DNA of 64,000 nt from JACVCJ01 sp052437175 (GTDB taxonomy: Bacteria; Bacteroidota; Bacteroidia; CAIKAF01): positions 372,001-436,000 of the forward strand of contig JBQVOK010000001.1 in the NCBI GenBank assembly GCA_052437175.1, written 5' to 3'. The translations under genes were made by a program, and so were the position numbers. This document shows, one piece after another, positions 1-8,365 of the stretch. Each line of letters begins with the position of its first letter. Within the stretch, counting starts at the first letter, position 1. The notes beneath the pieces are model-generated. The model was not told the origin of the DNA, did not search any database, and saw only the letters and a list, made by a program, of their open reading frames with translations.

Positions 1-261
1 TACTGGGAAAGCGATATACGTCCGGCTCTCTTCCGCGAGGGAGAAGTGCTGGTGGCTGCCCACGGCAACAGCCTGCGGGGCATTGTAAAATACCTCAAGA
101 ACATGAGCGAAGAGGAGATCCTGGAACTGAACCTGGTTACCGGAGTCCCTTACGTGTTCGAATTTGATGATGAGGGTAAACTGCTGCGCGACTACTTCCT
201 GGCCGATGACGAAGAACTGAAGAAGCAGATGGACGCCGTAGCATCGCAGGGCAAAAAATAA
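1..261 (+). CDS. gpmA: 2,3-bisphosphoglycerate-dependent phosphoglycerate mutase, C-terminal part
   Basis: The frame is open from the first base and encodes the last 86 residues of a dPGM-type phosphoglycerate mutase, the glycolytic enzyme that interconverts 3- and 2-phosphoglycerate. The visible part carries the family signature around the second catalytic histidine (LVAAHGNSLRGIVKYL) followed by the typical TGVPYVFEFD segment. The N-terminal RHG phosphohistidine motif lies outside the window, so the gene is cut only by the window edge. The phosphoesterase gene starts 4 bases after the stop, which suggests co-transcription. The tail DAVASQGKK is the usual Lys-rich end of this family. Confidence 0.93.
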   Translation, partial: YWESDIRPALFREGEVLVAAHGNSLRGIVKYLKNMSEEEILELNLVTGVPYVFEFDDEGKLLRDYFLADDEELKKQMDAVASQGKK

Positions 262-265
262 AGGA

Positions 266-985
266 ATGAACACCTTTGCCGTTGGCGATATACATGGCTG
301 CAGCCGCACGCTGCGCGCACTGATCGAAGATTACATCGTACCTTCGGCGGGGGACCGTTTTATTTTTCTCGGCGACTATATCGACCGCGGGCCCGGCAGC
401 CGGCAGGTGATCGATTACCTGCAGTCGCTTTCTGCACAGGGTATCGATACGGTTTTTATCGGCGGTAACCACGAAGAAGTGGCGCTGAAGGCCTACGATA
501 CGGCAAAGGAACAGCATAAGAAAAGATCGTTCTTTTTTAAACCGTCGAACCCCGCGCTGGCCTCCTGGCTGCGTATGGGCGGCACGGAATGCCTGCAGAG
601 CTTCGGCCTCGATTCGGTACTGGCCATTCCCGAAAGTTATATCGACTGGATGCGGGCCTGCACCGATTATTATGAACACCCGCAATACCTGCTGGTACAC
701 GGGGGCTTTAACTTTTCGCTCCCCGATATATTTTCGGACGTGCATGCCATGCGCTGGATACGCGAATTTGAAGTAGACCTCGCTAAAACCGGCAACCGGG
801 GCGTGGTCCACGGTCATGTGCCCGTTTCGGTCGACCTTATAAAATTATGTGCTGCCGATGAAAATTCGGTGTTTTTCCCGCTCGATAACGGTTGTGTGTA
901 CAATAACCGACCGGGTATGGGTAACCTGGTAGCCATGCAGCTGGAAAACAGGCGCTTATTCATAGCCCCGAACCAGGATATGTAA
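266..985 (+). CDS. Metallophosphoesterase (PPP-type serine/threonine protein phosphatase-like)
   Basis: 239 residues with the calcineurin-type metallophosphoesterase signature in order: GDIHG near residue 7, GDYIDRG near residue 36, GGNHEE near residue 67, then conserved downstream histidines in LLVHGGFNF and VVHGHVPV. These residues bind the two catalytic metals. The compact single-domain size matches bacterial PrpA/ApaH-like or lambda-phosphatase-like enzymes, which remove phosphate from Ser/Thr residues or from dinucleotide polyphosphates; the substrate cannot be told from sequence. There is no signal peptide, so it is cytoplasmic. It starts 4 bases after gpmA and probably shares its transcript. 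Confidence 0.85.
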   Translation: MNTFAVGDIHGCSRTLRALIEDYIVPSAGDRFIFLGDYIDRGPGSRQVIDYLQSLSAQGIDTVFIGGNHEEVALKAYDTAKEQHKKRSFFFKPSNPALASWLRMGGTECLQSFGLDSVLAIPESYIDWMRACTDYYEHPQYLLVHGGFNFSLPDIFSDVHAMRWIREFEVDLAKTGNRGVVHGHVPVSVDLIKLCAADENSVFFPLDNGCVYNNRPGMGNLVAMQLENRRLFIAPNQDM

Positions 986-1101
986 TTGGTACGAAAATTG
1001 CATACAATTCCGTTTAAGTCTCTATAAAAATTTTTAACGGCCTGGTTTATATTATTTTAAAAAAATGAATCCGGGTTTCAAAAAAAAGCGTTTACTTTGG
1101 A

Positions 1102-3630
1102 ATGATTATGCGCACCACATTACACCTGCTAATAACCACAGCTGCGTTCTTCTGTACCCTTAAGGCAAGTTCGCAAACCTATGTTTTCGCCCAGTTACAG
1201 GGTTTTATTACCATGAATACCACGGGCTGGAATATGAACGGAGCTGCTGCCGTGGGAGATACTCCCGGAGACGTTGACCCGTTTAATAACGAAATGGTAC
1301 TTACCAATGTAGTACAGAATACCAACGGAGGTATTTTTTACGGCACGCCCATCAACCTGGCCATGTGTACCAAATGGACGGCCGAGTTTGAATACCGTGT
1401 ATGGGATGGTACCGGGGCCGACGGACTGGCCTTCTGTTTCCTGCCGAACCCGCCCGTAGGCTTCCTGATCGGCAGCGATATGGGTCTTCCGCCCGCGGCT
1501 CCGGGACTGAAAGTCGTATTCGACTCCTTTGACAACTGCGGAAATATGAACCCCGAGCTGCAGATCTACGAAGGTACCGGCTACGGGGAATGCATCGCCG
1601 GTATTTCCAAGATCGACAATGCCCTGGGCAATATGTGGTTCCTGCGTTCCACCAACTACAATGCCGCGCGCATCACATACAACAACGGACTTATCCAGGT
1701 ATATGTGAACAACAACCTGATGCTTTCGGCCAATTTCCCGATCAATTATGTGGGTTACATGGGTTTTACGGCCAGTACGGGTAACAGTACCGACCGCCAT
1801 TCCATCCGCAACGTAATTATCTATACCGAGCAGGCCACTTCCAATGCCGGCCCGGACGTATCCATCTGTTCCGGGGGAACAACCCAGATCGGCGCGGCCA
1901 ATAATGCAAACTATCATTATTCCTGGAGCCCGGTGAACGGCCTCAACCAGACCAATATCTCCAATCCGCAGGTAACGCTTACCAACGGGGCCAACACGCC
2001 GGTGGTAGAGCAATACATCGTTTCTACCTCCATGGCCAACAATGCCGGGGTATGTCCCACCAACGACACGGTGAACGTTACGGTGAATCCTATGCCGCTC
2101 GCCGATTTCAGCATCGCAGACGATACCGTCTGCCTCAATACACAGACAGCCATAACCTATACCGGTAATATGACGGGAACGGCTGCCTATACCTGGAATT
2201 TCGACGGTGGAACTGTGGCTTCCGGAGCCGGGCAGGGGCCTTACCAGGTATCCTGGGCTACGCCGGGCAACAAAACAGTTACCCTGAGTGTGACCGAATA
2301 CGGTTGTACTTCCACATTGTTCACACAGAATATAGAAGTGCTGCCGCAACCGGTGGCCTCTTTTGCGGCTCCCCCGCAACTCTGTCTCAACGAAACGGGC
2401 AATATAAGCTATAACGGAGCTCCGCTTGGTCCTACGGCTGTTTATACCTGGGATTTTGACGGCGGAACGGTAGCTTCGGGAACCGACGGCGGCCCTTACG
2501 ACGTATCCTGGGGAACGGCCGGTACCGTAAACGTGTCGCTCGAGATTTCGCAGTTCGGCTGTACCTCGCCCGTGCAAACGCAGGCCATAACCATTTATCC
2601 CATACCTACGTCTGCCTTTACCGTAGCCCCGGCCATTTGTGAAGGCAAGACCACCACACTTACCTATACCGGTACGGCCGGTGCAGGTGCCGGTTACGAC
2701 TGGGATTTTGACGGGGCCCAGGTGATCTCAGGTAACGGACAAGGCCCCTACCAGATGGGCGGCAATACGATCGGTACGTTCCAGATCACGCTCAGCGTAA
2801 CGGAGAACGGTTGTACCAGTACGGAGACCATGCAGCCCTTCGAAGTGCAGGAAGCGCCTTCGGTAGATTTCAGTGCCAGCACCGTTACCGGTTGCAACCC
2901 GCTGCCGGTACAATTCAATAACCTTACGCCTGCGCAGCCGGGTAATACCTTCCACTGGCTGGCCAGTAACGGAAATACCTCTACCCTGGAAAACCCGGTG
3001 ATCACCTTTCCGCAGACCGGTTCGTTCACTATTTTTCTGAAAGTGACCAATGCCCTTGGCTGTGCCGATTCGCTTACACGTACCAATTACATCAGTGTAA
3101 TTCCGCAACCGGTGGCCGGTTTTAACGTGGTGCCGGTAGAAATTACCATGGCCGATCCCATGGCCACGATCTCCGACGAATCGCAGAACGCCGATTTCTG
3201 GACCTACACCGTGGGCGATGGCAATACCTATACCGTACCTTCCTTCACGCACAATTACACCGCCCCCGGCGATTACATCATTCAGCAGACCGTAAGCAAT
3301 ACCATTGGCTGTATGGACATAATGACCATACCGGTGCGCGTAATGCCTGCGTCCAGCGCCTATATCCCGAACTCGTTCACACCCGGACTGAACGGGATCA
3401 ACGACCGCTGGCTGCCTATGATCTCTTTCATTACCCATTACAACCTCACCATCTTTGACCGCTGGGGCGGGGTAGTGCTGGAGTCTGAAAATATTTATGA
3501 AGGCTGGGACGGAACGTACCATAACGCCGGCGATCCGGCCAAAGGCGATGTGTTCAGCTACCGCATCCGTTACACGGAACTTACGGGGAAAGCCCGCGAG
3601 TTATTCGGTCATATTACCGTAATACGATAA
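1102..3630 (+). CDS. Secreted lectin-domain and PKD-repeat protein with type IX (type B) C-terminal sorting domain
   Basis: 842 residues. An N-terminal signal peptide (ending near SSQT) precedes a legume-type lectin-like beta-sandwich at about 25-245, including DGLAFCFLPNP, typical of L-type lectin domains in Bacteroidota adhesins. PKD-like modules follow: three closely related copies centred near residues 362, 449 and 532 (each W-x-FDG-x-x-x-SG...GPY) and two more divergent ones near 616 and 698. The last ~90 residues (from YIPNSFTPGLNG at ~753) are the gliding-motility-associated C-terminal domain that directs type IX secretion to the cell surface. The ligand is unknown; a role in adhesion or glycan binding is inferred. 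A second in-frame ATG lies at 1108. Confidence 0.85.
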   Translation: MIMRTTLHLLITTAAFFCTLKASSQTYVFAQLQGFITMNTTGWNMNGAAAVGDTPGDVDPFNNEMVLTNVVQNTNGGIFYGTPINLAMCTKWTAEFEYRVWDGTGADGLAFCFLPNPPVGFLIGSDMGLPPAAPGLKVVFDSFDNCGNMNPELQIYEGTGYGECIAGISKIDNALGNMWFLRSTNYNAARITYNNGLIQVYVNNNLMLSANFPINYVGYMGFTASTGNSTDRHSIRNVIIYTEQATSNAGPDVSICSGGTTQIGAANNANYHYSWSPVNGLNQTNISNPQVTLTNGANTPVVEQYIVSTSMANNAGVCPTNDTVNVTVNPMPLADFSIADDTVCLNTQTAITYTGNMTGTAAYTWNFDGGTVASGAGQGPYQVSWATPGNKTVTLSVTEYGCTSTLFTQNIEVLPQPVASFAAPPQLCLNETGNISYNGAPLGPTAVYTWDFDGGTVASGTDGGPYDVSWGTAGTVNVSLEISQFGCTSPVQTQAITIYPIPTSAFTVAPAICEGKTTTLTYTGTAGAGAGYDWDFDGAQVISGNGQGPYQMGGNTIGTFQITLSVTENGCTSTETMQPFEVQEAPSVDFSASTVTGCNPLPVQFNNLTPAQPGNTFHWLASNGNTSTLENPVITFPQTGSFTIFLKVTNALGCADSLTRTNYISVIPQPVAGFNVVPVEITMADPMATISDESQNADFWTYTVGDGNTYTVPSFTHNYTAPGDYIIQQTVSNTIGCMDIMTIPVRVMPASSAYIPNSFTPGLNGINDRWLPMISFITHYNLTIFDRWGGVVLESENIYEGWDGTYHNAGDPAKGDVFSYRIRYTELTGKARELFGHITVIR

Positions 3631-3683
3631 GTAATGCTGCAACCCGGTTTTTTTGTACGTTTATACTTCTAAAAAACGTATGT

Positions 3684-4541
3684 ATGAAACCAGGGATTAT
3701 TTTTCTGTTACTGAACCTTCTGACCCTATTCGGCACCTATGCACAAAAAAGCGTTTCCTGCTGCGCTGTGGCCTCGGTACACGGCGAGGTGGCCATGCTC
3801 AGTAAAGACAGCGGTTTTGTAGCTTCGCACCTGTCGCCTGCCCCCCTGGCCTTTACAGCCGTTACGGGAGAAATGGTCCGCTTTGCCACCAAAGGGGCCG
3901 AGGGACAGGCTTTCCTGGTAAAGTCACCCGAACCTTCTGAAAAATACATCTTTGTTTTCCACGAATGGTGGGGACTGAACGATTATATCCGCCGCGAGGC
4001 CGAAGCCCTGCAGCAGGCGCTGGGGAATGTAAATGTACTGGCCATTGACCTGTACGACGGGCAGGCCACCGCTGATCCGGATTCTGCCGCCAAACTTATG
4101 GGTGCCTCCAAACCGGAACGTTGTAAGGAAATTATCGACGGAGCCCTGGCTTATGCCGGAGAGGATGCACAGATAGCCACCCTGGGCTGGTGTTTTGGCG
4201 GAGGCTGGTCTTTACAGGCCGCCCTGCACCTGAAAAAGCATGTAAAAGCCTGCGTCATCTATTACGGAATGCCCGAAACGGATGCCGCCGTGCTGAAACA
4301 GCTGAACTGCGACGTACTCGGCATTTTTGCCATGCAGGATAAATGGATATCGCCCGAAGTGGTCGCTAAATTCGAAGCCGGTATGAAAGCGGCCGGCAAA
4401 AAACTGACCGTGAAAAATTACGATGCCGGGCACGCTTTTGCCAATCCGAGCAACCCGAAATATAACCAGGAATACGGCAACGATGCCATGAAACATGTGG
4501 TAGCCTTTCTTTCTGAAAAGCTGCATACGGCTAAAAAATAG
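3684..4541 (+). CDS. Dienelactone hydrolase family protein, exported
   Basis: 285 residues beginning with a signal peptide (hydrophobic core after MKPG, cleavage near YAQ). The mature part is a dienelactone hydrolase fold: FVFHEWWGLNDYIR, the nucleophile elbow GWCFGGGWS with a cysteine nucleophile, the acid residue in MQDKWIS, and the histidine in YDAGHAFAN. Members cleave lactones or other small esters; here the signal peptide suggests action in the periplasm or outside the cell, and the substrate is unknown. It follows the PKD protein by about 50 bases that contain a weak TAcgTTTa-like promoter box, so it may have its own promoter. Confidence 0.85.
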   Translation: MKPGIIFLLLNLLTLFGTYAQKSVSCCAVASVHGEVAMLSKDSGFVASHLSPAPLAFTAVTGEMVRFATKGAEGQAFLVKSPEPSEKYIFVFHEWWGLNDYIRREAEALQQALGNVNVLAIDLYDGQATADPDSAAKLMGASKPERCKEIIDGALAYAGEDAQIATLGWCFGGGWSLQAALHLKKHVKACVIYYGMPETDAAVLKQLNCDVLGIFAMQDKWISPEVVAKFEAGMKAAGKKLTVKNYDAGHAFANPSNPKYNQEYGNDAMKHVVAFLSEKLHTAKK

Positions 4542-4617
4542 TCAGCTGTACTTTGTATAAGAAGCCGCATGCGGAAGCCGGAAGCCCGGTATGGCGGAAA
4601 ACTGCTAAATTTACAGC

Positions 4618-6528
4618 GTGCAGCCAAGTGATATTCTAAAAAAGTACTGGGGTTTTGATACCTTCCGTTACCCGCAGGACCTGGTGATCGATGAGGTCCT
4701 GGCCGGGCGGGATACGCTTGCACTTTTGCCTACGGGCGGCGGCAAATCGGTTTGTTACCAGGTGCCGGCGCTCGCCATGGAGGGAGTATGTATCGTTATT
4801 TCGCCCCTGATCGCCCTGATGAAAGACCAGGCTCAGGGGCTTACCGATAAAGGCATTAAAGCCGTTACCCTGCATTCCGGGCTCCACTACGCACAGATGG
4901 ACGGTATACTGGACAATGCGGTGCAGGGCTACTACAAATTCCTGTTCTGTTCGCCGGAACGGGTACAGACCGACCTGTTCCTCAGTCGTTTTCAGCAGAT
5001 GCAGGTTTCCCTGATCGCGGTAGACGAAGCACACTGTATTTCGCAGTGGGGCTACGATTTCAGGCCGGTGTACCTTAAAGTAAGTGAACTGCGCAAATAC
5101 CACCCCAAAGCTCCGGTACTGGCCCTCACGGCTACAGCTACGGACGAGGTGGTGACCGACATCATGGAAAAACTGGCTTTCCGTAAGCCCAATGTGCTGC
5201 GCAAGAGTTTTGTACGCCCCAACCTGGTATATGCGGTGGCCTATCACGAAGATAAACTGCGTTTTATTACCGATATATTGCAGCGCACCCGGGGCTCTTC
5301 CATCATTTATACGCGGAACCGCCGCCGTACTATGGAAATTGCCGAATACCTGGAAAGAAAAGGCATTTCAGCGTCGTATTACCATGCCGGGCTGGACCAG
5401 GAAACGCGTAACCGCCGGCAGGACAACTGGATGAAGAACCGCTTCCGGGTGATGGTAGCTACCAATGCCTTTGGTATGGGGATCGATAAACCGGATGTAC
5501 GCTGGGTATTGCACGCCGATACACCGGATACGCCGGAAGCCTATTTCCAGGAAGCCGGAAGGGCCGGACGCGACGGTAATACGGCCTTTGCCATACTGCC
5601 TTACTCCAGGTATGACACACGACAGCTGCGCGATTTTTTTGAACAGGGCTATCCGCCTGCCGAAGAGGTGAAACGGGTGTATGCCGCCCTGGGAAACTAC
5701 CTGGGTATTGCCGTCGGGGGAGGTGCCGGTGCCGAATTCCGCCTGGACATGAACGTGCTTTCAGGCAATTATAACCTGCCGCTGAACCTGGTATACCGCA
5801 GTCTCAAAATACTGGAAAAAGAAGGCTACCTGCTTTTTGACGAGAGCAGTTATGCCCCGCCGCGCCTGTATTTTACAGCGTCTTCTGAAGACGTATATGC
5901 CTTTGGGGTACAGAAGCCGGCCTACCGTTCCCTGATCCAGGCCCTGCTGCGTTCTTACCCGGGCTTGTTCAATGAACCCGTTAAAATTTCGTTGTTTGCT
6001 ATGGCACAGCGTACGGGCAAATCGAAAGACGATGTGGAAAAACAGCTGCTGCAGTTACAGAAAACAGGATTGCTGCGCTATGAACCCGAGTCGGAACTGC
6101 CCGCCCTGGTGTTTCTGAAAGAACGTTTTTCTCAGGATAACTTCACCCTGAGCCGCGCCATTTACGGCTCGCTGAAAGAAAAAGCCCGCGCCCGCATGGA
6201 GGCCATGATCGCCTATGCCGAACGCACGGATAAATGCCGGAGCCGCCTGCTGACCGAATATTTCGGCGAAAACGACACCAGCGACTGCGGCATGTGCGAC
6301 ATCTGTAAGAAGAAGGACCGGCTGGAATTTTCACTGCAGGAATGCGAGGTGATGTACGGCCGCGCCCGCGATGTGTTTGACGGAGAGCCGCTTTCGGCAG
6401 CCGGGCTCCTGGAGCGTATCGGTTACCCGCTTTCAAAAAAAAACCTGCATTTAGTTCGTAATTGCGTAGAAAAAGGTTTTTTTGTACTCGACAATGATCT
6501 AATAACCCAGATAACCGAAAGAAAATGA
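4618..6528 (+). CDS. recQ: ATP-dependent DNA helicase RecQ
   Basis: 636 residues of a superfamily 2, 3'-5' DNA helicase used in recombination and repair. Walker A is LPTGGGKSVCYQ (~residue 38), the DEAH box is AVDEAHCISQWGYDFR (~138), and the second RecA lobe carries VATNAFGMGIDKPDVRWVLH and QEAGRAGRDG. The RecQ zinc region is present as CRSRLLTEYFGE...CGMCDIC (~540-562). The C-terminal end does not look like a standard HRDC domain and is short, as in several Bacteroidota RecQ paralogues. The start is a GTG; no in-frame ATG lies upstream. A TAAATTTA element just before it may be the -7 box. The stop overlaps the ketosynthase start by 4 bases (ATGA). Confidence 0.93.
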   Translation: MQPSDILKKYWGFDTFRYPQDLVIDEVLAGRDTLALLPTGGGKSVCYQVPALAMEGVCIVISPLIALMKDQAQGLTDKGIKAVTLHSGLHYAQMDGILDNAVQGYYKFLFCSPERVQTDLFLSRFQQMQVSLIAVDEAHCISQWGYDFRPVYLKVSELRKYHPKAPVLALTATATDEVVTDIMEKLAFRKPNVLRKSFVRPNLVYAVAYHEDKLRFITDILQRTRGSSIIYTRNRRRTMEIAEYLERKGISASYYHAGLDQETRNRRQDNWMKNRFRVMVATNAFGMGIDKPDVRWVLHADTPDTPEAYFQEAGRAGRDGNTAFAILPYSRYDTRQLRDFFEQGYPPAEEVKRVYAALGNYLGIAVGGGAGAEFRLDMNVLSGNYNLPLNLVYRSLKILEKEGYLLFDESSYAPPRLYFTASSEDVYAFGVQKPAYRSLIQALLRSYPGLFNEPVKISLFAMAQRTGKSKDDVEKQLLQLQKTGLLRYEPESELPALVFLKERFSQDNFTLSRAIYGSLKEKARARMEAMIAYAERTDKCRSRLLTEYFGENDTSDCGMCDICKKKDRLEFSLQECEVMYGRARDVFDGEPLSAAGLLERIGYPLSKKNLHLVRNCVEKGFFVLDNDLITQITERK

Positions 6529-7529
6529 AACGTGCCAGGATAACAGGAGTGGGGCATTATGTGCCCGAACGCGTCGTACCCAACGCCGAACTCGAAAACT
6601 ATATGGATACCACCAGTGAGTGGATCATCGAACGTACCGGTATCGAGGAGCGTCGCTTTGTGGATTACGGACGTGAGACCAATACCTACATGTCGGCACG
6701 GGCCTCGGAAATGGCACTGAAAAGAGCCGGCCTCGAGGCTACCGATATCGACTGTATTGTTTTTGCAACCCTCAGTCCTGATTATTATTTCCCGGGTAAC
6801 GGTGTGCTTTTACAGCGAGAACTGGGTATTGCCTCTACGCATATTCCCTGCATCGATCTGCGTGCGCAGTGCGGCGGTTTTATATATGCCCTGTCCGTGG
6901 CCGATCAGTTCATCAGATCGGGCATGTACCGCAATATCCTGGTGGCCTGTTCCGAAGTGCAGTCGAACCTGATGGAACTGAGTGACCGCGGCCGCAGCAT
7001 GAGCGTGATCTTCGGCGACGGCGCGGGATCAGTAATATTGCAGGCACATGACCAGGAAGGCAGGGGTATTTTATCCACGCACCTGCATTCCGACGGCACC
7101 CTGGCCGAAGAACTCATTATGAAGAACCCGGGCACCCTGCAGGAAAAACGAATGACACCCGAAATGCTGGAAGACGGTTCCATGCTGCCCTATATGAACG
7201 GAAACCTGGTCTTTAAACATGCGGTGGTACACTTTGAGAATGTGATCCGCGAAGCACTCACGCATAATCAGCTGGGGGTGGACGACATCAGCCTGCTGAT
7301 ACCTCACCAGGCCAACCTGCGTATATCGAAATACATACAGGGGAAACTGGGTCTGCCCGACGAACGGGTGTTCAACAATATCCAGAAATACGGTAATACA
7401 ACGGCCGCATCCATTCCTATTGCATTGAGCGAAGCCTGGGAAGCCGGTCGTGTAAAAGAAGGCGATCTGCTTTGTTTTGCGGCTTTCGGCAGCGGTTTCG
7501 TATGGGGATCTACCCTGGTACGATTCTGA
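6525..7529 (+). CDS. 3-oxoacyl-ACP synthase III family protein (FabH-like)
   Basis: 334 residues of the thiolase-fold ketosynthase III family, which condenses an acyl-CoA starter with malonyl-ACP. The catalytic triad is visible: Cys in DLRAQCGGFIYAL (~112), His in IPHQANLRI (~256) and Asn in QKYGNTTAASIP (~290). The N-terminal TSEWIIERTGIEERRF stretch is typical of FabH and its paralogues. It is translationally coupled to recQ by a 4-base overlap rather than sitting in a plsX-fabH cluster, so it may be a secondary KAS III for special fatty acids or a secondary product rather than the housekeeping FabH. Which one cannot be decided here. Confidence 0.85.
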   Translation: MKRARITGVGHYVPERVVPNAELENYMDTTSEWIIERTGIEERRFVDYGRETNTYMSARASEMALKRAGLEATDIDCIVFATLSPDYYFPGNGVLLQRELGIASTHIPCIDLRAQCGGFIYALSVADQFIRSGMYRNILVACSEVQSNLMELSDRGRSMSVIFGDGAGSVILQAHDQEGRGILSTHLHSDGTLAEELIMKNPGTLQEKRMTPEMLEDGSMLPYMNGNLVFKHAVVHFENVIREALTHNQLGVDDISLLIPHQANLRISKYIQGKLGLPDERVFNNIQKYGNTTAASIPIALSEAWEAGRVKEGDLLCFAAFGSGFVWGSTLVRF

Positions 7530-7534
7530 TCGTT

Positions 7535-8293
7535 TTATTTTTCGAGATGAGGTTTCAGGCGTTCGGTTACCTTTTCGGCCCAGCGTAAAGCGGTTTTGCC
7601 ATAGAAATGTGCCGAAGTGAGCGTATCGTTACCCACTACATCGTCGCTGCGCACCAGGGGAATCTTATACTTGGTGGTGGTGCGGATAATGGGATCGATA
7701 CGTTCGGAAAAACGACTCCTGCGGAAGGGCCCGACCCATATAATGTGCGTGGAAGGTGCATTGGTCTGTATGATCCTGATGAGATCGTCGTGTGCATTGG
7801 TATAATTGCTGCCGAGCGCAATGATCAGGTAATCGGGCAGCAGCACTTTAAGGTAGGAACCCAGTTTGCCGCCGTGATCTTTCAGGATCACCTCGCCGGT
7901 GTATACGCCCGAACGTTCCAGTACGCGTACCCGGGCTTTGTCTGCAATGATCTCGCCTTTTTTACTCTCCCGGATCTTATAGCCGCAGCAGAAATTTTTC
8001 AGTGTCTGTGTAAAATGCATGGTGCCTGCGCCGCCGATGCCTAATGAGGTCACATCGAACATATCGAGCTTATGGATCTTACGGTGCAGGTATTCCCCGA
8101 AATCGCCCACCAGGTGTGAGTCGCCGATGATCAGTACCCGGGGGACCGCCGCCGAGTCTGCCGGTGTCAGCGCGTCCTGGGCATGCAGGGCCGGTTGTAT
8201 CAGCATACAGCACAGCAGGGGCAGCAGACGCATAGAAAGCGCATGTTGCTTTGCCGTTACGGATCGTGGAAGGAACTTCTGTAGGAAAATCAT
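7535..8293 (-). CDS. SGNH/GDSL-type hydrolase, exported
   Basis: About 252 residues. The SGNH blocks are readable: block I VLIIGDSHLVGDF with the nucleophile serine, the Gly block SLGIGGAGTMHF, the Asn block ALGSNYTNAHDD, and a C-terminal histidine in LTSAHFYGKTAL. The family contains esterases and acetylhydrolases that act on carbohydrates, peptidoglycan or lipids; substrate unknown. A signal peptide is clearest from the internal methionine at 8233 (MRLLPLLCCMLIQPALHAQ), so the true start may be there; the longer start at 8293 follows a TTATTTTG promoter-like element. The gene converges on the ketosynthase with 5 bases between the stops. Confidence 0.75.
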   Translation of the reverse strand: MIFLQKFLPRSVTAKQHALSMRLLPLLCCMLIQPALHAQDALTPADSAAVPRVLIIGDSHLVGDFGEYLHRKIHKLDMFDVTSLGIGGAGTMHFTQTLKNFCCGYKIRESKKGEIIADKARVRVLERSGVYTGEVILKDHGGKLGSYLKVLLPDYLIIALGSNYTNAHDDLIRIIQTNAPSTHIIWVGPFRRSRFSERIDPIIRTTTKYKIPLVRSDDVVGNDTLTSAHFYGKTALRWAEKVTERLKPHLEK

Positions 8294-8365
8294 AGACCAA
8301 AGGGTTTCTGAATGCAAAATAATGTAATTTTATCCGACTAATTCAACATTGAATTCAAATTATTT

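Noticed and set aside
1195..2577. Long minus-strand open frame (460 codons) inside the lectin/PKD gene
   Set aside because: It mirrors the plus-strand codons, has no start signal, no recognisable domain and an implausible composition rich in Arg, His and Gly; the plus-strand protein has clear domains.
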